The notes under the pieces were generated by a model. It worked only from the letters and a program-made list of their open reading frames with translations, had not been told where the DNA came from and did no database searches. This document shows positions 44,395 through 53,854 of a DNA stretch of 64,000 bases, in pieces. Each line of letters starts with the position of its first letter. Positions within the stretch are counted from its first letter, which is position 1. The stretch lies in assembly GCF_013112485.1 (NCBI RefSeq), contig NZ_JABFHG010000011.1:149302-213301 (forward strand). Reading direction: 5' to 3'. The position numbers and the translations under genes are program-made. This DNA is from Roseicella sp. DB1501 (GTDB taxonomy: Bacteria; Pseudomonadota; Alphaproteobacteria; Acetobacterales; Acetobacteraceae).

Positions 44395-45278
44395 GCGCCA
44401 GCAGCACCGCGACGGCGCTCGCCGGGGCCGAGGCGACCTGGCGGGCGGCGCGGCGCGCCCGCCTCGGCCGGACGCTGCTCGGCCTCGCCCTGCTGCTCGC
44501 CTGCCTGCTCGTTGCCGCCTGGGTGAGCGAGGTGCGGCCGGCGACGCTCGCCGCGGGCCTGCCGCGGGTGGGCGAGTATTTCGGCAAGATCCTGCCCACC
44601 CTGCGCTGGCCGGTCCTGTTCGCCGGCAGCGAGACCGAGGGCAGCCTCGCCGCCTGGTTCTACCGACTGGATTCCTGGGCCTGGCTGCTCTTCGAGACCG
44701 CCAACATGGCGGCGCTGGCGACGCTGATGGGCGCCGGCGCGGCACTGCTGCTCGCCTTCCCCGCGGCGCGCAACCTCGGCGCCGGGATGCTGGCCCGCCA
44801 GCTCGCGCGCCGCGGGCTGGAAGCGATGCGCACGGTGCCGGAGATCGTCTTCGCCCTGATCCTGGTCTGGGCCTTCGGCGTCGGGCCGCTCGCCGGCATC
44901 CTGGCGATCGCGCTGCACACCGCGGGCACGCTGGGGAAGCTCTTCGCCGAGGCGATCGAGAATGCCGGGACCGGCGCCTGGGACGGCGTGCGCGCCGCCG
45001 GCGGCTCCTGGGCCCAGGCCTGCCGCTTCGCGGTGCTGCCGCAGGTGGCGCCGAACCTGTTGAGCTATGCCCTGCTGCGCTTCGAGATCAACCTGCGCGC
45101 GGCCAGCGTCATCGGCTTCGTCGGCGGCGGCGGCATCGGCGAGGAGCTCTACACCGTCATCGCGCAGAATTACTACGAGGAGATCAGCGCCATCGTCCTG
45201 CTCATCCTCCTCTGCGTCGCCGCCATCGACCTGCTTTCCGAGCGGCTGCGGCACCGGCTGATCGGCGCGCCGCGGTGA
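44391..45278 (+). CDS. phnE: Phosphonate-type ABC permease 1, probable CTG start
   Basis: The protein from 44391 has 295 residues with about six helices and the permease loop EAIENAGTGAWDGVRAAGGS. The only standard start in frame, GTG at 44523, would cut off membrane helix 1 (TLLGLALLLACLLVAAW). Upstream of it the frame is open back to CTG at 44391, which overlaps the phnD stop as CTGA. The next junction, phnE1 to phnE2, is a GTGA overlap, so start-stop coupling is the style of this operon. I therefore propose CTG as the start; the inference would fail if the protein began at 44523. Confidence 0.82.
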   Translation: MSASSTATALAGAEATWRAARRARLGRTLLGLALLLACLLVAAWVSEVRPATLAAGLPRVGEYFGKILPTLRWPVLFAGSETEGSLAAWFYRLDSWAWLLFETANMAALATLMGAGAALLLAFPAARNLGAGMLARQLARRGLEAMRTVPEIVFALILVWAFGVGPLAGILAIALHTAGTLGKLFAEAIENAGTGAWDGVRAAGGSWAQACRFAVLPQVAPNLLSYALLRFEINLRAASVIGFVGGGGIGEELYTVIAQNYYEEISAIVLLILLCVAAIDLLSERLRHRLIGAPR

Positions 45279-46108
45279 GCGGGACAGAGGTCGCCGCCTG
45301 GCGCGCCCGGCTGCCGGAGGCCTTCGCACCGCCGCCGCGCCGCCGCCTGTGGCGGGCGCTCGTCGCCGCCGCCTTCCTCGCCTGGCTTGGCTGGGCGCTG
45401 GCGCAGTTCGGCTTCACCCCGGCGCGGCTCTGGCAGGGGCTCTCGGGCCTCGCCGCCATCCTGCGGCTGATGCTGCCGCCCTCGCCCGGCGCGCTCTGGG
45501 GCGACATCCTGCGCGGCCTGGCCGAGAGCGTCGCCATGGCGCTGCTGGGGACGGTCGTCGCGGCGCTGCTCGCCCTGCCGCTCGGCTTCCTCGGCGCCCG
45601 CAACCTGGTGACCGCGACGCTGCTGCGCTTCTCCATCCGGCGGCTCTTCGACGGCTTCCGCGGCATCGACCAGCTCATCTGGGCGCTGGCCTATGTGCGG
45701 GCCGTCGGGCTCGGGCCGCTGGCCGGCGTGCTCGCCATCGCCACGGCCGATATCGCGGTGCTGGCCAAGCTCTATGCCGAGGCGATCGAGGCGGTGGAGC
45801 GGCGGCAGGTCGAGGGCGTCGCGGCGGCCGGCGGCGGCTGGGCGGAGCGGCTGCGCTTCGGCGTGCTGCCGCAGGTGCTGCCGGTGATGCTGGCCCAGGC
45901 GCTGTACTTCTTCGAGAGCAATACGCGGGCGGCGGCCATCCTCGGCGTGGTCGGCGCCGGCGGCATCGGGCTGCAGATCGCCGAGCGCATCCGCGTCCGT
46001 GCCTGGGACGAGGTGGCCTTCATCATCCTGCTGATGATCGTGACGGTCGCCGCCATCGACTGGCTCTCGGCCTGGCTGCGGCAGCGGCTGATCGGCGGGC
46101 GGCGGTAA
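45275..46108 (+). CDS. phnE: Phosphonate-type ABC permease 2, GTG start
   Basis: The 277-residue protein has about six helices and the coupling loop EAIEAVERRQVEGVAAAGGG, followed by GVVGAGGIGLQI, both typical of PhnE. It pairs with the first permease as a heterodimer driven by PhnC. The GTG start overlaps the previous stop as GTGA. The operon appears to end here; a Bug-type binding protein gene begins 143 bases later on the same strand with its own ribosome-binding site. Confidence 0.9.
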   Translation: MSGTEVAAWRARLPEAFAPPPRRRLWRALVAAAFLAWLGWALAQFGFTPARLWQGLSGLAAILRLMLPPSPGALWGDILRGLAESVAMALLGTVVAALLALPLGFLGARNLVTATLLRFSIRRLFDGFRGIDQLIWALAYVRAVGLGPLAGVLAIATADIAVLAKLYAEAIEAVERRQVEGVAAAGGGWAERLRFGVLPQVLPVMLAQALYFFESNTRAAAILGVVGAGGIGLQIAERIRVRAWDEVAFIILLMIVTVAAIDWLSAWLRQRLIGGRR

Positions 46109-46251
46109 GCCTCCCTTCAGCCGGTCCGGGGCATGGCTGCGGCGGAATTCCTGCCGGCGGTCTCGGCAACGCGCCGGAACCGCGATAGGCAGGGCCCGGC
46201 CGGCGCCAGGATGCCGGCCGCCGACGACCGGGACGAAGGACAAGGGACAGC

Positions 46252-47253
46252 ATGACCAGGACGAAGGACTCGATGCCGCGGCCGATCTCCCGCCGCGCGA
46301 CGCTGGCGATCGGCGCGGCCGCCCTCGCCGCCCCTGGCCTCGCCCGCGCCGCCGGCTACCCTGACCGGCCGGTGCGCATCATCGTCCCCTACACGCCGGG
46401 CGGCACCACCGACATCGCCACCCGCCTCGTCGCCGAGCCGCTGTCCAAGGTGCTCGGCCAGCCCGTGGTGGTGGAGAACCGGCCCGGCGCCAACAGCATC
46501 GTCGGCGCCGCCGCGGCGGCGGCGAGCCCGCCCGATGGCTATACGCTGGTCACCGTGCTGCCGGCGCATGCGGCGAATGCGACGCTGCAGGCGGGGAAGA
46601 TGCCCTTCGACCCGATCGCCAGCTTCGCGCCCCTCTCCCTGATGGTGACGGCGCCGCTGGTCCTCGCCGGCAGCAACAAGATCGCCGGCAAGACCCTGCG
46701 CGACTACCTGGACTACGCCCGGAAGAATCCCGGGAAGGTCAATTACGGCTCGAGCGGCATCGGCGCGACGGCGCATCTGGCGATGGAGTTGCTGAAGATC
46801 GACACCGGCGTGCAGATGGAGCACATCCCCTATCGCGGCACCCAGCCGGCGCTGCAGGACCTGATGTCCGGCAATATCGGCCTGCTCTTCGACACCTATT
46901 CGACGCTGAAGTCGCAATTCGAGGCCGGCACCATCCGCCCGCTCGGCATCGCCGCGGCGACGCGCACTGCCTTCGCGCCGGAGCTGCCGACCGTGATCGA
47001 GGGCGGCATCCCGGATTTCGTCGTCAGCTCCTGGTGCATGCTGCTCGCCCCCGCCGGCACGCCGGCCGAGCTCGTCACCCGCCTCTCCGCCGAGGTCGGC
47101 CGCATCGTGCGGGAGCCGGCCATGGCGGCCCGGCTGCAGGATCTCGGCTTCGTCGTGGAGGGCCGCGACCCGGCCGCGACGGGCACCTTCCTGCGCGCCG
47201 AGACCGAGCGCTGGGGCAAGGTCATCCGCACCGCCAACATCACGGTCGAATAG
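46252..47253 (+). CDS. Tripartite tricarboxylate transporter (Bug) substrate-binding protein
   Basis: The 333-residue protein has an export signal with twin-arginine-like SRRATLAIGAAAL and the Bug-family motifs YPDRPVRIIVPYTPGG, VVENRPGANSIVGA, PDGYTL and IPYRGTQPALQDL. Such proteins bind carboxylates in the periplasm. No tctA/tctB membrane genes are nearby, so it is a lone receptor. AAGGACAAGGGA precedes the ATG. It converges with an amidase gene 26 bases away. Confidence 0.9.
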   Translation: MTRTKDSMPRPISRRATLAIGAAALAAPGLARAAGYPDRPVRIIVPYTPGGTTDIATRLVAEPLSKVLGQPVVVENRPGANSIVGAAAAAASPPDGYTLVTVLPAHAANATLQAGKMPFDPIASFAPLSLMVTAPLVLAGSNKIAGKTLRDYLDYARKNPGKVNYGSSGIGATAHLAMELLKIDTGVQMEHIPYRGTQPALQDLMSGNIGLLFDTYSTLKSQFEAGTIRPLGIAAATRTAFAPELPTVIEGGIPDFVVSSWCMLLAPAGTPAELVTRLSAEVGRIVREPAMAARLQDLGFVVEGRDPAATGTFLRAETERWGKVIRTANITVE

Positions 47254-47278
47254 GAAGGCGAAGCGGCGGGGGCCGCGG

Positions 47279-48700
47279 TCAGGCCTCCCGCCCATCCGCC
47301 GCCGCGGGCGGCAGCGCCGGCCAGCGATCCGCCCAGGGCTGCGCCGCCTCCCACTGCGCCGCCATGGCGCAGAGCAGCCCGTCCGAACCCGCCGGGCCGA
47401 CGAGCTGGAAGCCGATCGGCAACCCGCTCTCAGCCGGCTGGCAGGGCAAGGCGAGGCCCGGCAGCCCGGCCAGGTTGGCGAAATTGGTGAAGACCGCATG
47501 GCCGCGCGGCCCGACCGCCTCGCCGCCGATGGTGGCGGGCGCCAGTTGCTCCGCCGGCCAGGGCAGCGCCGCGGCGGCGGGCGTCAGGATCAGGTCCCAG
47601 GCCTGGAAGAAGCCGGCCATGCGGCGGCGGAAGGCGGCGATGCCGTCGATGGCGGCGAAGAGCGTCGCGGCCGGCAGGGCGCGGCCGGCCGCGGCCATCT
47701 CGCGCAGCATCGGCGCCTCCGGCTCGCCGCCCCGCGCCGCCAGCAGCCAGGCGAGGCCGGCCTGGCCGACGGGGCCGAACATCGCGCCCAGTTCCTCGGC
47801 GGTGAAGGGCGCCTCGCCCTCCTCCACCCCATAGCCGAGCGCGCCGAGCCGGGCGGCGGCGATGGCGGTGCTGGTGGCGATCTCGGGATCGACCGGATTG
47901 GCGCCGAAGCGCGGCACGAAGAGGATGCGCTGGCGCGGCGGCGCGGGCGGCACCGCGAAGCCCGGCAGGGCGCGGCTCGCCGGGTCGCGCGCATCGCCCG
48001 GCGCCAGCAGGGCGAGCAGCGCGACGAGATCGGCCGTGGTGCGGGCGATCGGCCCGATCTGCTCGAGATCGAGCAGGATGGCCGGCAGCCCGTCGCAGCG
48101 CGGCACCCGGCCGGGCGAAGGCTTCAACCCGACGAGGCCGGTATGCGAGGCCGGCCGGCGGATCGAGCCGCCGCCATCCGTGCCGAGGGCGAGCGGCCCG
48201 AGCCCGGCCGCGACGGCCGCGACCGCGCCGCCGGAGGAGCCGCCCGGCGTCAGCGCCAGGTCCCAGGGATTGCGCGTCGGGCCGAAGAGCCTGTTGTCGG
48301 TATAGCCTTGCAGGGTGAATTCCGGGACGTTGGTCTTGCCGAGCAGGACGAGGCCGCCGGCCCGGGCGCGCGCCACCGGCAGCTCGTCCCGCGCCGGCAC
48401 GACGTCCCGGAAGAGCGGGCTGCCCCAGGCGCAGGGCAGGCCGGCCATGGCGATGTTGTCCTTCACCGTCAGCGGCACGCCGTCGAGCGGCGAGAGCGGC
48501 AGGCCGTCGCGCCAGCGCGTCTCGCTGGCCCGGGCGGCGGCGCGGGCGCCGGCCTCGTCGAGCGCGATGATGGCGTTCAGCCGCGGGTTCAGCGCGGCGA
48601 TGCGGCCGAGCACCGCCTCCAGCGCCTCGACCGGCGAGAGGGCGCGGCGGGCGAAGAGCCGGGCCAGCGCCGTGGCGGAGAGCAGCGCCGGGTCGCTCAT
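47279..48700 (-). CDS. Amidase (amidase-signature family)
   Basis: The 473-residue protein has the Ser-cisSer-Lys triad: K80 (LTVKDNIAM), S155 (PGGSSGGA) and S179 (DGGGSIRRPA). The 75 and 24 residue spacings equal those of fatty acid amide hydrolase. It hydrolyses an amide whose identity is unknown. The ATG at 48700 overlaps the stop of the nitronate monooxygenase gene as ATGA, so the two are translationally coupled and possibly work on the same nitrogen compound. Confidence 0.9.
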   Translation of the reverse strand: MSDPALLSATALARLFARRALSPVEALEAVLGRIAALNPRLNAIIALDEAGARAAARASETRWRDGLPLSPLDGVPLTVKDNIAMAGLPCAWGSPLFRDVVPARDELPVARARAGGLVLLGKTNVPEFTLQGYTDNRLFGPTRNPWDLALTPGGSSGGAVAAVAAGLGPLALGTDGGGSIRRPASHTGLVGLKPSPGRVPRCDGLPAILLDLEQIGPIARTTADLVALLALLAPGDARDPASRALPGFAVPPAPPRQRILFVPRFGANPVDPEIATSTAIAAARLGALGYGVEEGEAPFTAEELGAMFGPVGQAGLAWLLAARGGEPEAPMLREMAAAGRALPAATLFAAIDGIAAFRRRMAGFFQAWDLILTPAAAALPWPAEQLAPATIGGEAVGPRGHAVFTNFANLAGLPGLALPCQPAESGLPIGFQLVGPAGSDGLLCAMAAQWEAAQPWADRWPALPPAAADGREA

Positions 48701-49671
48701 GCGAAGATCCCGCGCAACCGCCCGAGTCCCTCGGCCGCTTCCGCCGCCATGCGGCGCACCACCTCGCCCGCCGGCTCCACCGCATCGAACAGCCCGACGC
48801 ATTGCCCGGCCCAGACATAGCTGCCGGCGAGATCGCCCTCATCCGTGCCGCGGGCGTTCAGCGCGCCGAGGATCATGGCGACGACCGCCTCCTTCGGCGC
48901 GCCGGCGGTCTCGGCGGCGAGGATCGCCTCGGCATGCGGGCTGCGCAGCACCCGGCCCGGCATGCCGAGGCTGCGCTTGATGATCATGGTGTCGCCCGGC
49001 GCGGCCGCGGCGAGGGCCTGCTTGTAGGCCGCATGCGCCTGCGCCTCGGCGGTGGCGACGAAGCGGGTGCCCATCTCGACCCCCTCGGCGCCGAGGGCGA
49101 GCGCCGCCAGCAGCCCGGCCCCGGTGGCGATGCCGCCCGAGGCAAGCACCGGGATCCTCACCGCCGCGACCGTGCGCGGGACCATGACCAGCGTCGTCTC
49201 GTCGGAGCGGCCGATATGCCCGCCGCCTTCGTAGCCGACGGTCGCCACCATGTCGGCGCCGGCCGCCTCGGCCTTCCGCGCCAGCTCGGGGCCGGCGGTC
49301 AGCACCAGCGTCTTCGCCCCCGCCTCCTGGCAGCGGCGGAGATAGGGGGCGGGGTTGCCGGCGGTGAGCGCGATGATGCGCACGCCCTCCTCCAGCGCCG
49401 CCTCCAGCCCCGGCCAGATATCCTGCCGGCCGATCGGGAAGTTCACCGCGAAGGGCTGCTCGGTCAGCGCCCGGCAGCGGCGGATCTCGGCCCGCAGCGC
49501 CTCCACCCCCTCCAGCCCGGCGCTGGCGATCTGCCCCAGCCCGCCGGCATTCGAGACGGCGGCGGCGAGCGGCGCGGTGGCGACGCGGGCGAGGCCGCCC
49601 TGGACGATTGGGTAGCGGATGCCGAGGAGTTCGGTGACGCGGGTCCGGATGGCGGGCGGGGTGTCTTGCAT
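48697..49671 (-). CDS. Nitronate monooxygenase-family (2-nitropropane dioxygenase-like) flavoprotein
   Basis: The 324-residue TIM-barrel protein has the FMN-binding family segments YPIVQGGLARVATAPLAAAV, SNAGGLGQI, FAVNFPIGR and VLASGGIATGAGLLAALALG. Family members oxidise alkyl nitronates, but similar proteins act as other flavin oxidoreductases, so the substrate is open. ATG at 49671 was chosen; the frame extends upstream without a better start. It is the first gene of a two-gene unit with the amidase. Confidence 0.85.
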   Translation of the reverse strand: MQDTPPAIRTRVTELLGIRYPIVQGGLARVATAPLAAAVSNAGGLGQIASAGLEGVEALRAEIRRCRALTEQPFAVNFPIGRQDIWPGLEAALEEGVRIIALTAGNPAPYLRRCQEAGAKTLVLTAGPELARKAEAAGADMVATVGYEGGGHIGRSDETTLVMVPRTVAAVRIPVLASGGIATGAGLLAALALGAEGVEMGTRFVATAEAQAHAAYKQALAAAAPGDTMIIKRSLGMPGRVLRSPHAEAILAAETAGAPKEAVVAMILGALNARGTDEGDLAGSYVWAGQCVGLFDAVEPAGEVVRRMAAEAAEGLGRLRGIFA

Positions 49672-49749
49672 GAGGGCTCGCGCGGCTGCTTTCCGGCGAG
49701 TGTAGCGTCTGCCGCAGTGCCGATAAGCCATGCCCCGGCGCGAAGGGGC

Positions 49750-50955
49750 TCAGCCGGCGCGGCGCAGCACCGGCCCGATGCGCGCGACGGGGCGGGCGGG
49801 CGGCGCCTCCGCCTCGGCCAGCCTGCCGCGATACAGCGCGGCGACCAAGTCGGACTGCGCCACCATGCCGGCCAGGCGGCGCTCCCGGTCGACGATCGGA
49901 ACCTGATGCAGGCCGCCTGCCATCACCGGCACCAGCGCGACGATATGCGTGTCCATGGGGACGGTGCGGACCGGCGCGGCCATGATCTGGCCCACGACTT
50001 CCGGCTTCTCGGAAAAGGCGCCCGGCGCCGGCCGCAGGAAGCGCCGTAGCCGGCCCCGCAGCCCGTCCAGCCGGTCGAGATCGGCATGCTTCACGAAATC
50101 CGCCAGCGTGACGATGCCGATCACCCGCCGCGCCCGGTCCAACACGGGCAGGGCGCGGACCCTGTGCCGCCGCAGCAGCGTCCAGGCCTCCTGCAGGGGC
50201 GTGCCGAACTCCACCGCGACGACGTCGCGCGACATGATGTCGGCGCAGGTGATCTCGCCCAGGCAGCGGTGGTAGGACGCCATCTCCGCCTGGCGGAACA
50301 GGCTTTCCAGGTCGTCGCGGGCGATGTCCAGCACCTGGTCATGGCGTTGCAGCACGGCGTCCAGGTCGGCCGTGGTGAAGCCCAGCCTTTGCGTCGGCTC
50401 AGGATCCCGGGTCTGGTGGCTGTTCGCGGGCTGCGGCGCATGCGGGTAGCGCCGCCCCACCAGGTTGTTGAAGGCCATGGCGGCCAGGACCAGCAGCACC
50501 GAGTTGACGCCCACCGGGTTGAAGGCGAACTCCCAGCCTGCGGCCTGGATGGCCGAGCCACCCGTCGCCGTCAGCAGGGCGACCGCTCCGCCCGGTGGAT
50601 GCAGGCAGCGCAGCGCCAGCATGGTGCCGATCGCCGCGGCCACCGCCACGGGGGCGGCGATCAACGGGTCGGCAATCCAACCCGCACAGATGATGCCGAT
50701 ACCCGCCGAGATCACATTGCCTGCCAGCACCGGCCAGGGCTGCGCCAGCGGGCTGGCTGGCACGCCGAACAGCAGCACGGCGGAGGCCCCCATCGGCGCG
50801 AGCAGCAACGGCGGAGCCCCGCCGGAGCCGACCAACAGGCGCGTGGCAAAGCCGGCGACCAGCAGGCCGAACAACGCGCCAGCGCAGGCGCGCAGCCGTT
50901 CCATCCAGCTGATCCGCAACGGCGCCGGCAGCAACTCGCGCAGAAAATCGGTCAT
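49750..50955 (-). CDS. HPP-family membrane protein with C-terminal CBS pair
   Basis: The 401-residue protein has four helices in an HPP domain (about 15-160, LLAPMGASAVLLFGVP, RCLHPPGGAVAL with the HPP motif), then two CBS domains (about 235-370, TCADIMSRDVVAVEF, QIMAAPVRTVPMD, DRERRLAGMVAQSDLV). Some HPP proteins are linked to nitrite transport in chloroplasts and cyanobacteria; the role here is unknown. The CBS pair would sense adenine nucleotides. It is transcribed alone. Confidence 0.85.
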   Translation of the reverse strand: MTDFLRELLPAPLRISWMERLRACAGALFGLLVAGFATRLLVGSGGAPPLLLAPMGASAVLLFGVPASPLAQPWPVLAGNVISAGIGIICAGWIADPLIAAPVAVAAAIGTMLALRCLHPPGGAVALLTATGGSAIQAAGWEFAFNPVGVNSVLLVLAAMAFNNLVGRRYPHAPQPANSHQTRDPEPTQRLGFTTADLDAVLQRHDQVLDIARDDLESLFRQAEMASYHRCLGEITCADIMSRDVVAVEFGTPLQEAWTLLRRHRVRALPVLDRARRVIGIVTLADFVKHADLDRLDGLRGRLRRFLRPAPGAFSEKPEVVGQIMAAPVRTVPMDTHIVALVPVMAGGLHQVPIVDRERRLAGMVAQSDLVAALYRGRLAEAEAPPARPVARIGPVLRRAG

Positions 50956-51342
50956 CGCCGCAGCTCCAGGCTGCGGTCGTCATGCAGGAGGCCAGAAAAC
51001 ATGCAGGAAGGCTCGAAGCGGGGCAGCGTTCATACTGTCTCTGCCGGAAAGGGCAATCCGGAGTTGTCCGCGCGGAGTCCCACGGCCTTCAGACCGCTGC
51101 GGCCTGTCCTCGACAACGGCTTCGGCCCTGGCTGCGTGATCGGGACACCGCCTCACCTGCCTAACCAGAAATGGCGGAAGCAGATTGAGGAAAGGCAAGA
51201 GCGGCGCGCGGCATAAACCCCGCGAACAGGACGCTGCGGCGGGCTTCGATGACCCGGACGCGGGAACCTTGTCATTGCCGAAAAAGGAAGGGGCAAGGAC
51301 CTCTCGGTCCCTGCCCCCGTCCGACTTGCCGCAGCGGCTGGC
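50956..51342. other. Intergenic region between the HPP gene and typA
   Basis: A stretch of 387 bases, visibly less GC-rich than its surroundings. It holds the intrinsic terminator of typA at 51281-51317 and must hold the HPP gene promoter. A 72-codon frame at 50980-51198 (minus) has no recognisable features and I do not call it. Confidence 0.6.
51281..51317 (-). terminator. Intrinsic terminator of typA
   Basis: On the minus strand GGGGCA-G-GGACC-GAGA-GGTCC-T-TGCCCC forms an 11-pair stem with one mismatch and is followed by TTCCTTTTTC. It starts 25 bases after the typA stop codon. This is the clearest Rho-independent terminator in the window. Confidence 0.85.
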
Positions 51343-53172
51343 TTACGCCGCCTCGCTCTCCGCCCGGCGCGCGTGCTTCTTGCGCTCATGCGGGTCGAGA
51401 TGGCGCTTGCGGAGCCGGATGGCGCCCGGCGTCACCTCCACCAGCTCGTCATCCTCGATATAGGCGATGGCCTGCTCGAGGCTCATCCGCCGCGGCGGCG
51501 TCAGCAGCAGCGCCTCGTCCTTGCCGGCGGCACGGATGTTGGTGAGCTTCTTCTCCTTGATCGGGTTCACTTCCAGGTCGTTGTCCCGGGAATGCTCGCC
51601 GAGGATCATGCCGACATAGACCTTCACGCCCGGATCGACGAAGAGCGTGCCGCGCTCCTGCAGGTAGAACAGCGCGTACTGCACCGCCTCGCCGTCCGAG
51701 TTGGAGATCAGGCTGCCGTTGCGCCGGCCCTCGATGGTCCCGGCCCAGGGGCCGTAGCCATGGAACAGCCGGTTCATCATGCCGGTGCCGCGGGTGTCGG
51801 TCAGGAACTCGCCGTGATAGCCGATGAGGCCGCGCGAGGGGATGAGGAAGGTGAGCCGCACCTTGCCGCCGCCCGAGGGCCGCATGTCCTGCATCTGGCC
51901 CTTGCGGAGCGACATCTTCTCGACGACGACGCCGGAATAGGCCTCGTCCACGTCGATCAGCGCCTCCTCATAGGGCTCCTCGCGGGCGCCGGTCTCCGGG
52001 TTCTCGCGGGTCAGGACGCGCGGCCGCCCGATGGTCAGCTCGAAGCCCTCGCGCCGCATCTGCTCGATCAGCACGCCGAGCTGCAGCTCGCCGCGGCCGG
52101 CGACCTCGAAGCTGTCGGCCTCCTCCGAATCCTTCACCTTGATCGCGACATTGCCCTCGGTCTCCTTGAAGAGCCGGTCGCGGATCTGGCGGGAGGTGAC
52201 CTTCTTGCCCTCGCGGCCGCCGAGCGGGCCGTCATTGATGCGGAAGGTCATGGCCAGGGTCGGCGGATCGACCGGCAGCGCGGGCAGCGGCTCGGTCACC
52301 TCGGGGGCGGCGATGGTGTCAGGGATGGTCGCGTCCGAGAGGCCGGCGATGGCGATGATGTCGCCCGCCTGCACCTCCTCGACCGGCACGCGCTCGAGGC
52401 CGGAGAAGGTCATCAGCTTGGTCAGCCGGCCGCTCTCCACCACCGTGCCGTCCTGGCGCAGCACCCGCACCGGCATGTTGAGCCGCGCCGTGCCCTGCTC
52501 GACGCGGCCGGTCAGGATGCGGCCGAGGAAGTTGTCGCTCTCGAGGATGCTCGCGTTCATCGCGAAGGGCTTGTCGAGCTCGACCTTCGGCGCCGGCACA
52601 TGGCTCAGGATCAGGTCGAAGAGCGCCGAGAGGTCCTTGCGCGGCCCGTCCATGCTCAGATCGGCCCAGCCCTGGCGGCCGCTGGCGAACATGGTGTGGA
52701 AGTCGAGCTGCTCGTCCGTCGCGCCGAGGGCGGCGAAGAGGTCGAAGACCTCGTTGTGCACCTCATCCGGCCGGGCGTCCTGGCGGTCCACCTTGTTGAT
52801 GACGACGATCGGCTTCAGGCCGCGGGCCAGCGCCTTGGTCAGCACGAACTTGGTCTGCGGCAGCGGTCCCTCGGCGGCGTCGCAGAGCACGATGGCGCCG
52901 TCCACCATGGAGAGGATGCGCTCCACCTCGCCGCCGAAGTCGGCGTGGCCGGGGGTGTCGACGATGTTGATCTTCACGCCCTTCCACTCGACGGCGGTGG
53001 ACTTGGCGAGGATGGTGATGCCGCGTTCGCGCTCCAGGTCGTTGCGGTCGAGCGCCCGCTCGGCCACCTGCTGGTTGGCGCGGAAGGCGCCGGCCTGCTT
53101 CAGGAGGTTGTCGACCAGCGTGGTCTTGCCATGGTCGACATGCGCGATGATCGCGACGTTACGGAGTTCCAT
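51343..53172 (-). CDS. typA: Ribosome-associated GTPase TypA/BipA
   Basis: The 609-residue protein has the G1 motif [11 protein letters not shown]2/G3 ERERGITI and [15 protein letters not shown]4 NKVD, then the TypA-specific C-terminal domain ([18 protein letters not shown]). It is a translational GTPase related to EF-G that helps 50S maturation and growth under stress or cold. The length is typical. It is a single-gene transcript ended by an intrinsic terminator. Confidence 0.96.
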   Translation of the reverse strand: MELRNVAIIAHVDHGKTTLVDNLLKQAGAFRANQQVAERALDRNDLERERGITILAKSTAVEWKGVKINIVDTPGHADFGGEVERILSMVDGAIVLCDAAEGPLPQTKFVLTKALARGLKPIVVINKVDRQDARPDEVHNEVFDLFAALGATDEQLDFHTMFASGRQGWADLSMDGPRKDLSALFDLILSHVPAPKVELDKPFAMNASILESDNFLGRILTGRVEQGTARLNMPVRVLRQDGTVVESGRLTKLMTFSGLERVPVEEVQAGDIIAIAGLSDATIPDTIAAPEVTEPLPALPVDPPTLAMTFRINDGPLGGREGKKVTSRQIRDRLFKETEGNVAIKVKDSEEADSFEVAGRGELQLGVLIEQMRREGFELTIGRPRVLTRENPETGAREEPYEEALIDVDEAYSGVVVEKMSLRKGQMQDMRPSGGGKVRLTFLIPSRGLIGYHGEFLTDTRGTGMMNRLFHGYGPWAGTIEGRRNGSLISNSDGEAVQYALFYLQERGTLFVDPGVKVYVGMILGEHSRDNDLEVNPIKEKKLTNIRAAGKDEALLLTPPRRMSLEQAIAYIEDDELVEVTPGAIRLRKRHLDPHERKKHARRAESEAA

Positions 53173-53350
53173 ACGGGGTCATGTCCCTGGGTGCCGCAAC
53201 GCGAAACGACGCGCCCCGGTCGCAAGGGCGATCGGCTCGGGCGGCGCAGCAGGGCGGCATGTTGCGCCGCACAGATAGGGCGAGGCCGCCGGAAATGCGA
53301 GCCTTAAAGCCGCAGGGCAGCCGGAACCTGGGCGCAAGGCGTCACAGGCG

Positions 53351-53379
53351 AGGACGGCGGCGAGGGTTGCCGCCGTCCT
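53351..53379. terminator. Stem-loop between a small exported-protein gene and typA
   Basis: AGGACGGCGGC pairs perfectly with GCCGCCGTCCT around a 7-base loop. It stands just past the stop of the minus-strand gene at 53387 and likely ends its transcript, although no T-run follows. Confidence 0.6.
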
Positions 53380-53386
53380 GCCGGGT

Positions 53387-53749
53387 TCAGCGTCTGGTGT
53401 TGTCGCCCGGCATGTTGCCGGTGCCGCCAGGAGCCGTCTGCATCTGGCCCGGCCTGGCGCTCGGATCGTTGGCGCCGCGGCCGCCGCTGCCAGGGGCGAG
53501 CGGCACGGCCGAGCCCTGGGCCGGCTGCTGGCTGCGGCCCTGCATGTTCTGCGGCGTGCTGCCGAGATTGCCGGCGGCCGGGGAGCCGGGGGTGGCGGCA
53601 TTCACGCCGCCGGTCTGGCTGCTGTCGCTGCTGCCCTGGGCGAGGATGATGCGAGGGAATGCCTCCGTCCCGGCCGGGCCGGCAGCGAAGGCAGGACTGG
53701 CGATAACCGCCGCGCCGAGCGCGACGGCAAGCATGTCGATACGACGCAT
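53387..53749 (-). CDS. Small exported hypothetical protein
   Basis: The 120-residue protein starts with a signal peptide (MRRIDMLAVALGAAVIASPAFAA). The mature part is low-complexity and rich in Gly, Ser, Gln and Pro, with no Cys and no predicted fold. I do not recognise a family. It is bracketed by a stem-loop after its stop and a 105-base gap to the PfkB kinase gene, which lies upstream on the same strand. Confidence 0.65.
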   Translation of the reverse strand: MRRIDMLAVALGAAVIASPAFAAGPAGTEAFPRIILAQGSSDSSQTGGVNAATPGSPAAGNLGSTPQNMQGRSQQPAQGSAVPLAPGSGGRGANDPSARPGQMQTAPGGTGNMPGDNTRR

Positions 53750-53854
53750 GGGGCCTCTCTCTGGCGTTTGCGGGCGGCCTGCCGATTGCCTCGGCTGGGA
53801 CGGAGCCTCGACTTTTCCTGCGAAATGCGAAGGACCCGTTGCGGCCTGCCCGCG

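Noticed and set aside
46109..49749. Phosphonate degradation genes near phnCDEE
   Set aside because: The following genes are a Bug protein, an amidase and a nitronate monooxygenase; none is a C-P lyase, phosphonatase or phosphite dehydrogenase.
50980..51198. 72-codon minus-strand frame between the HPP gene and typA
   Set aside because: No motif, no convincing ribosome-binding site, and no coding-type composition.
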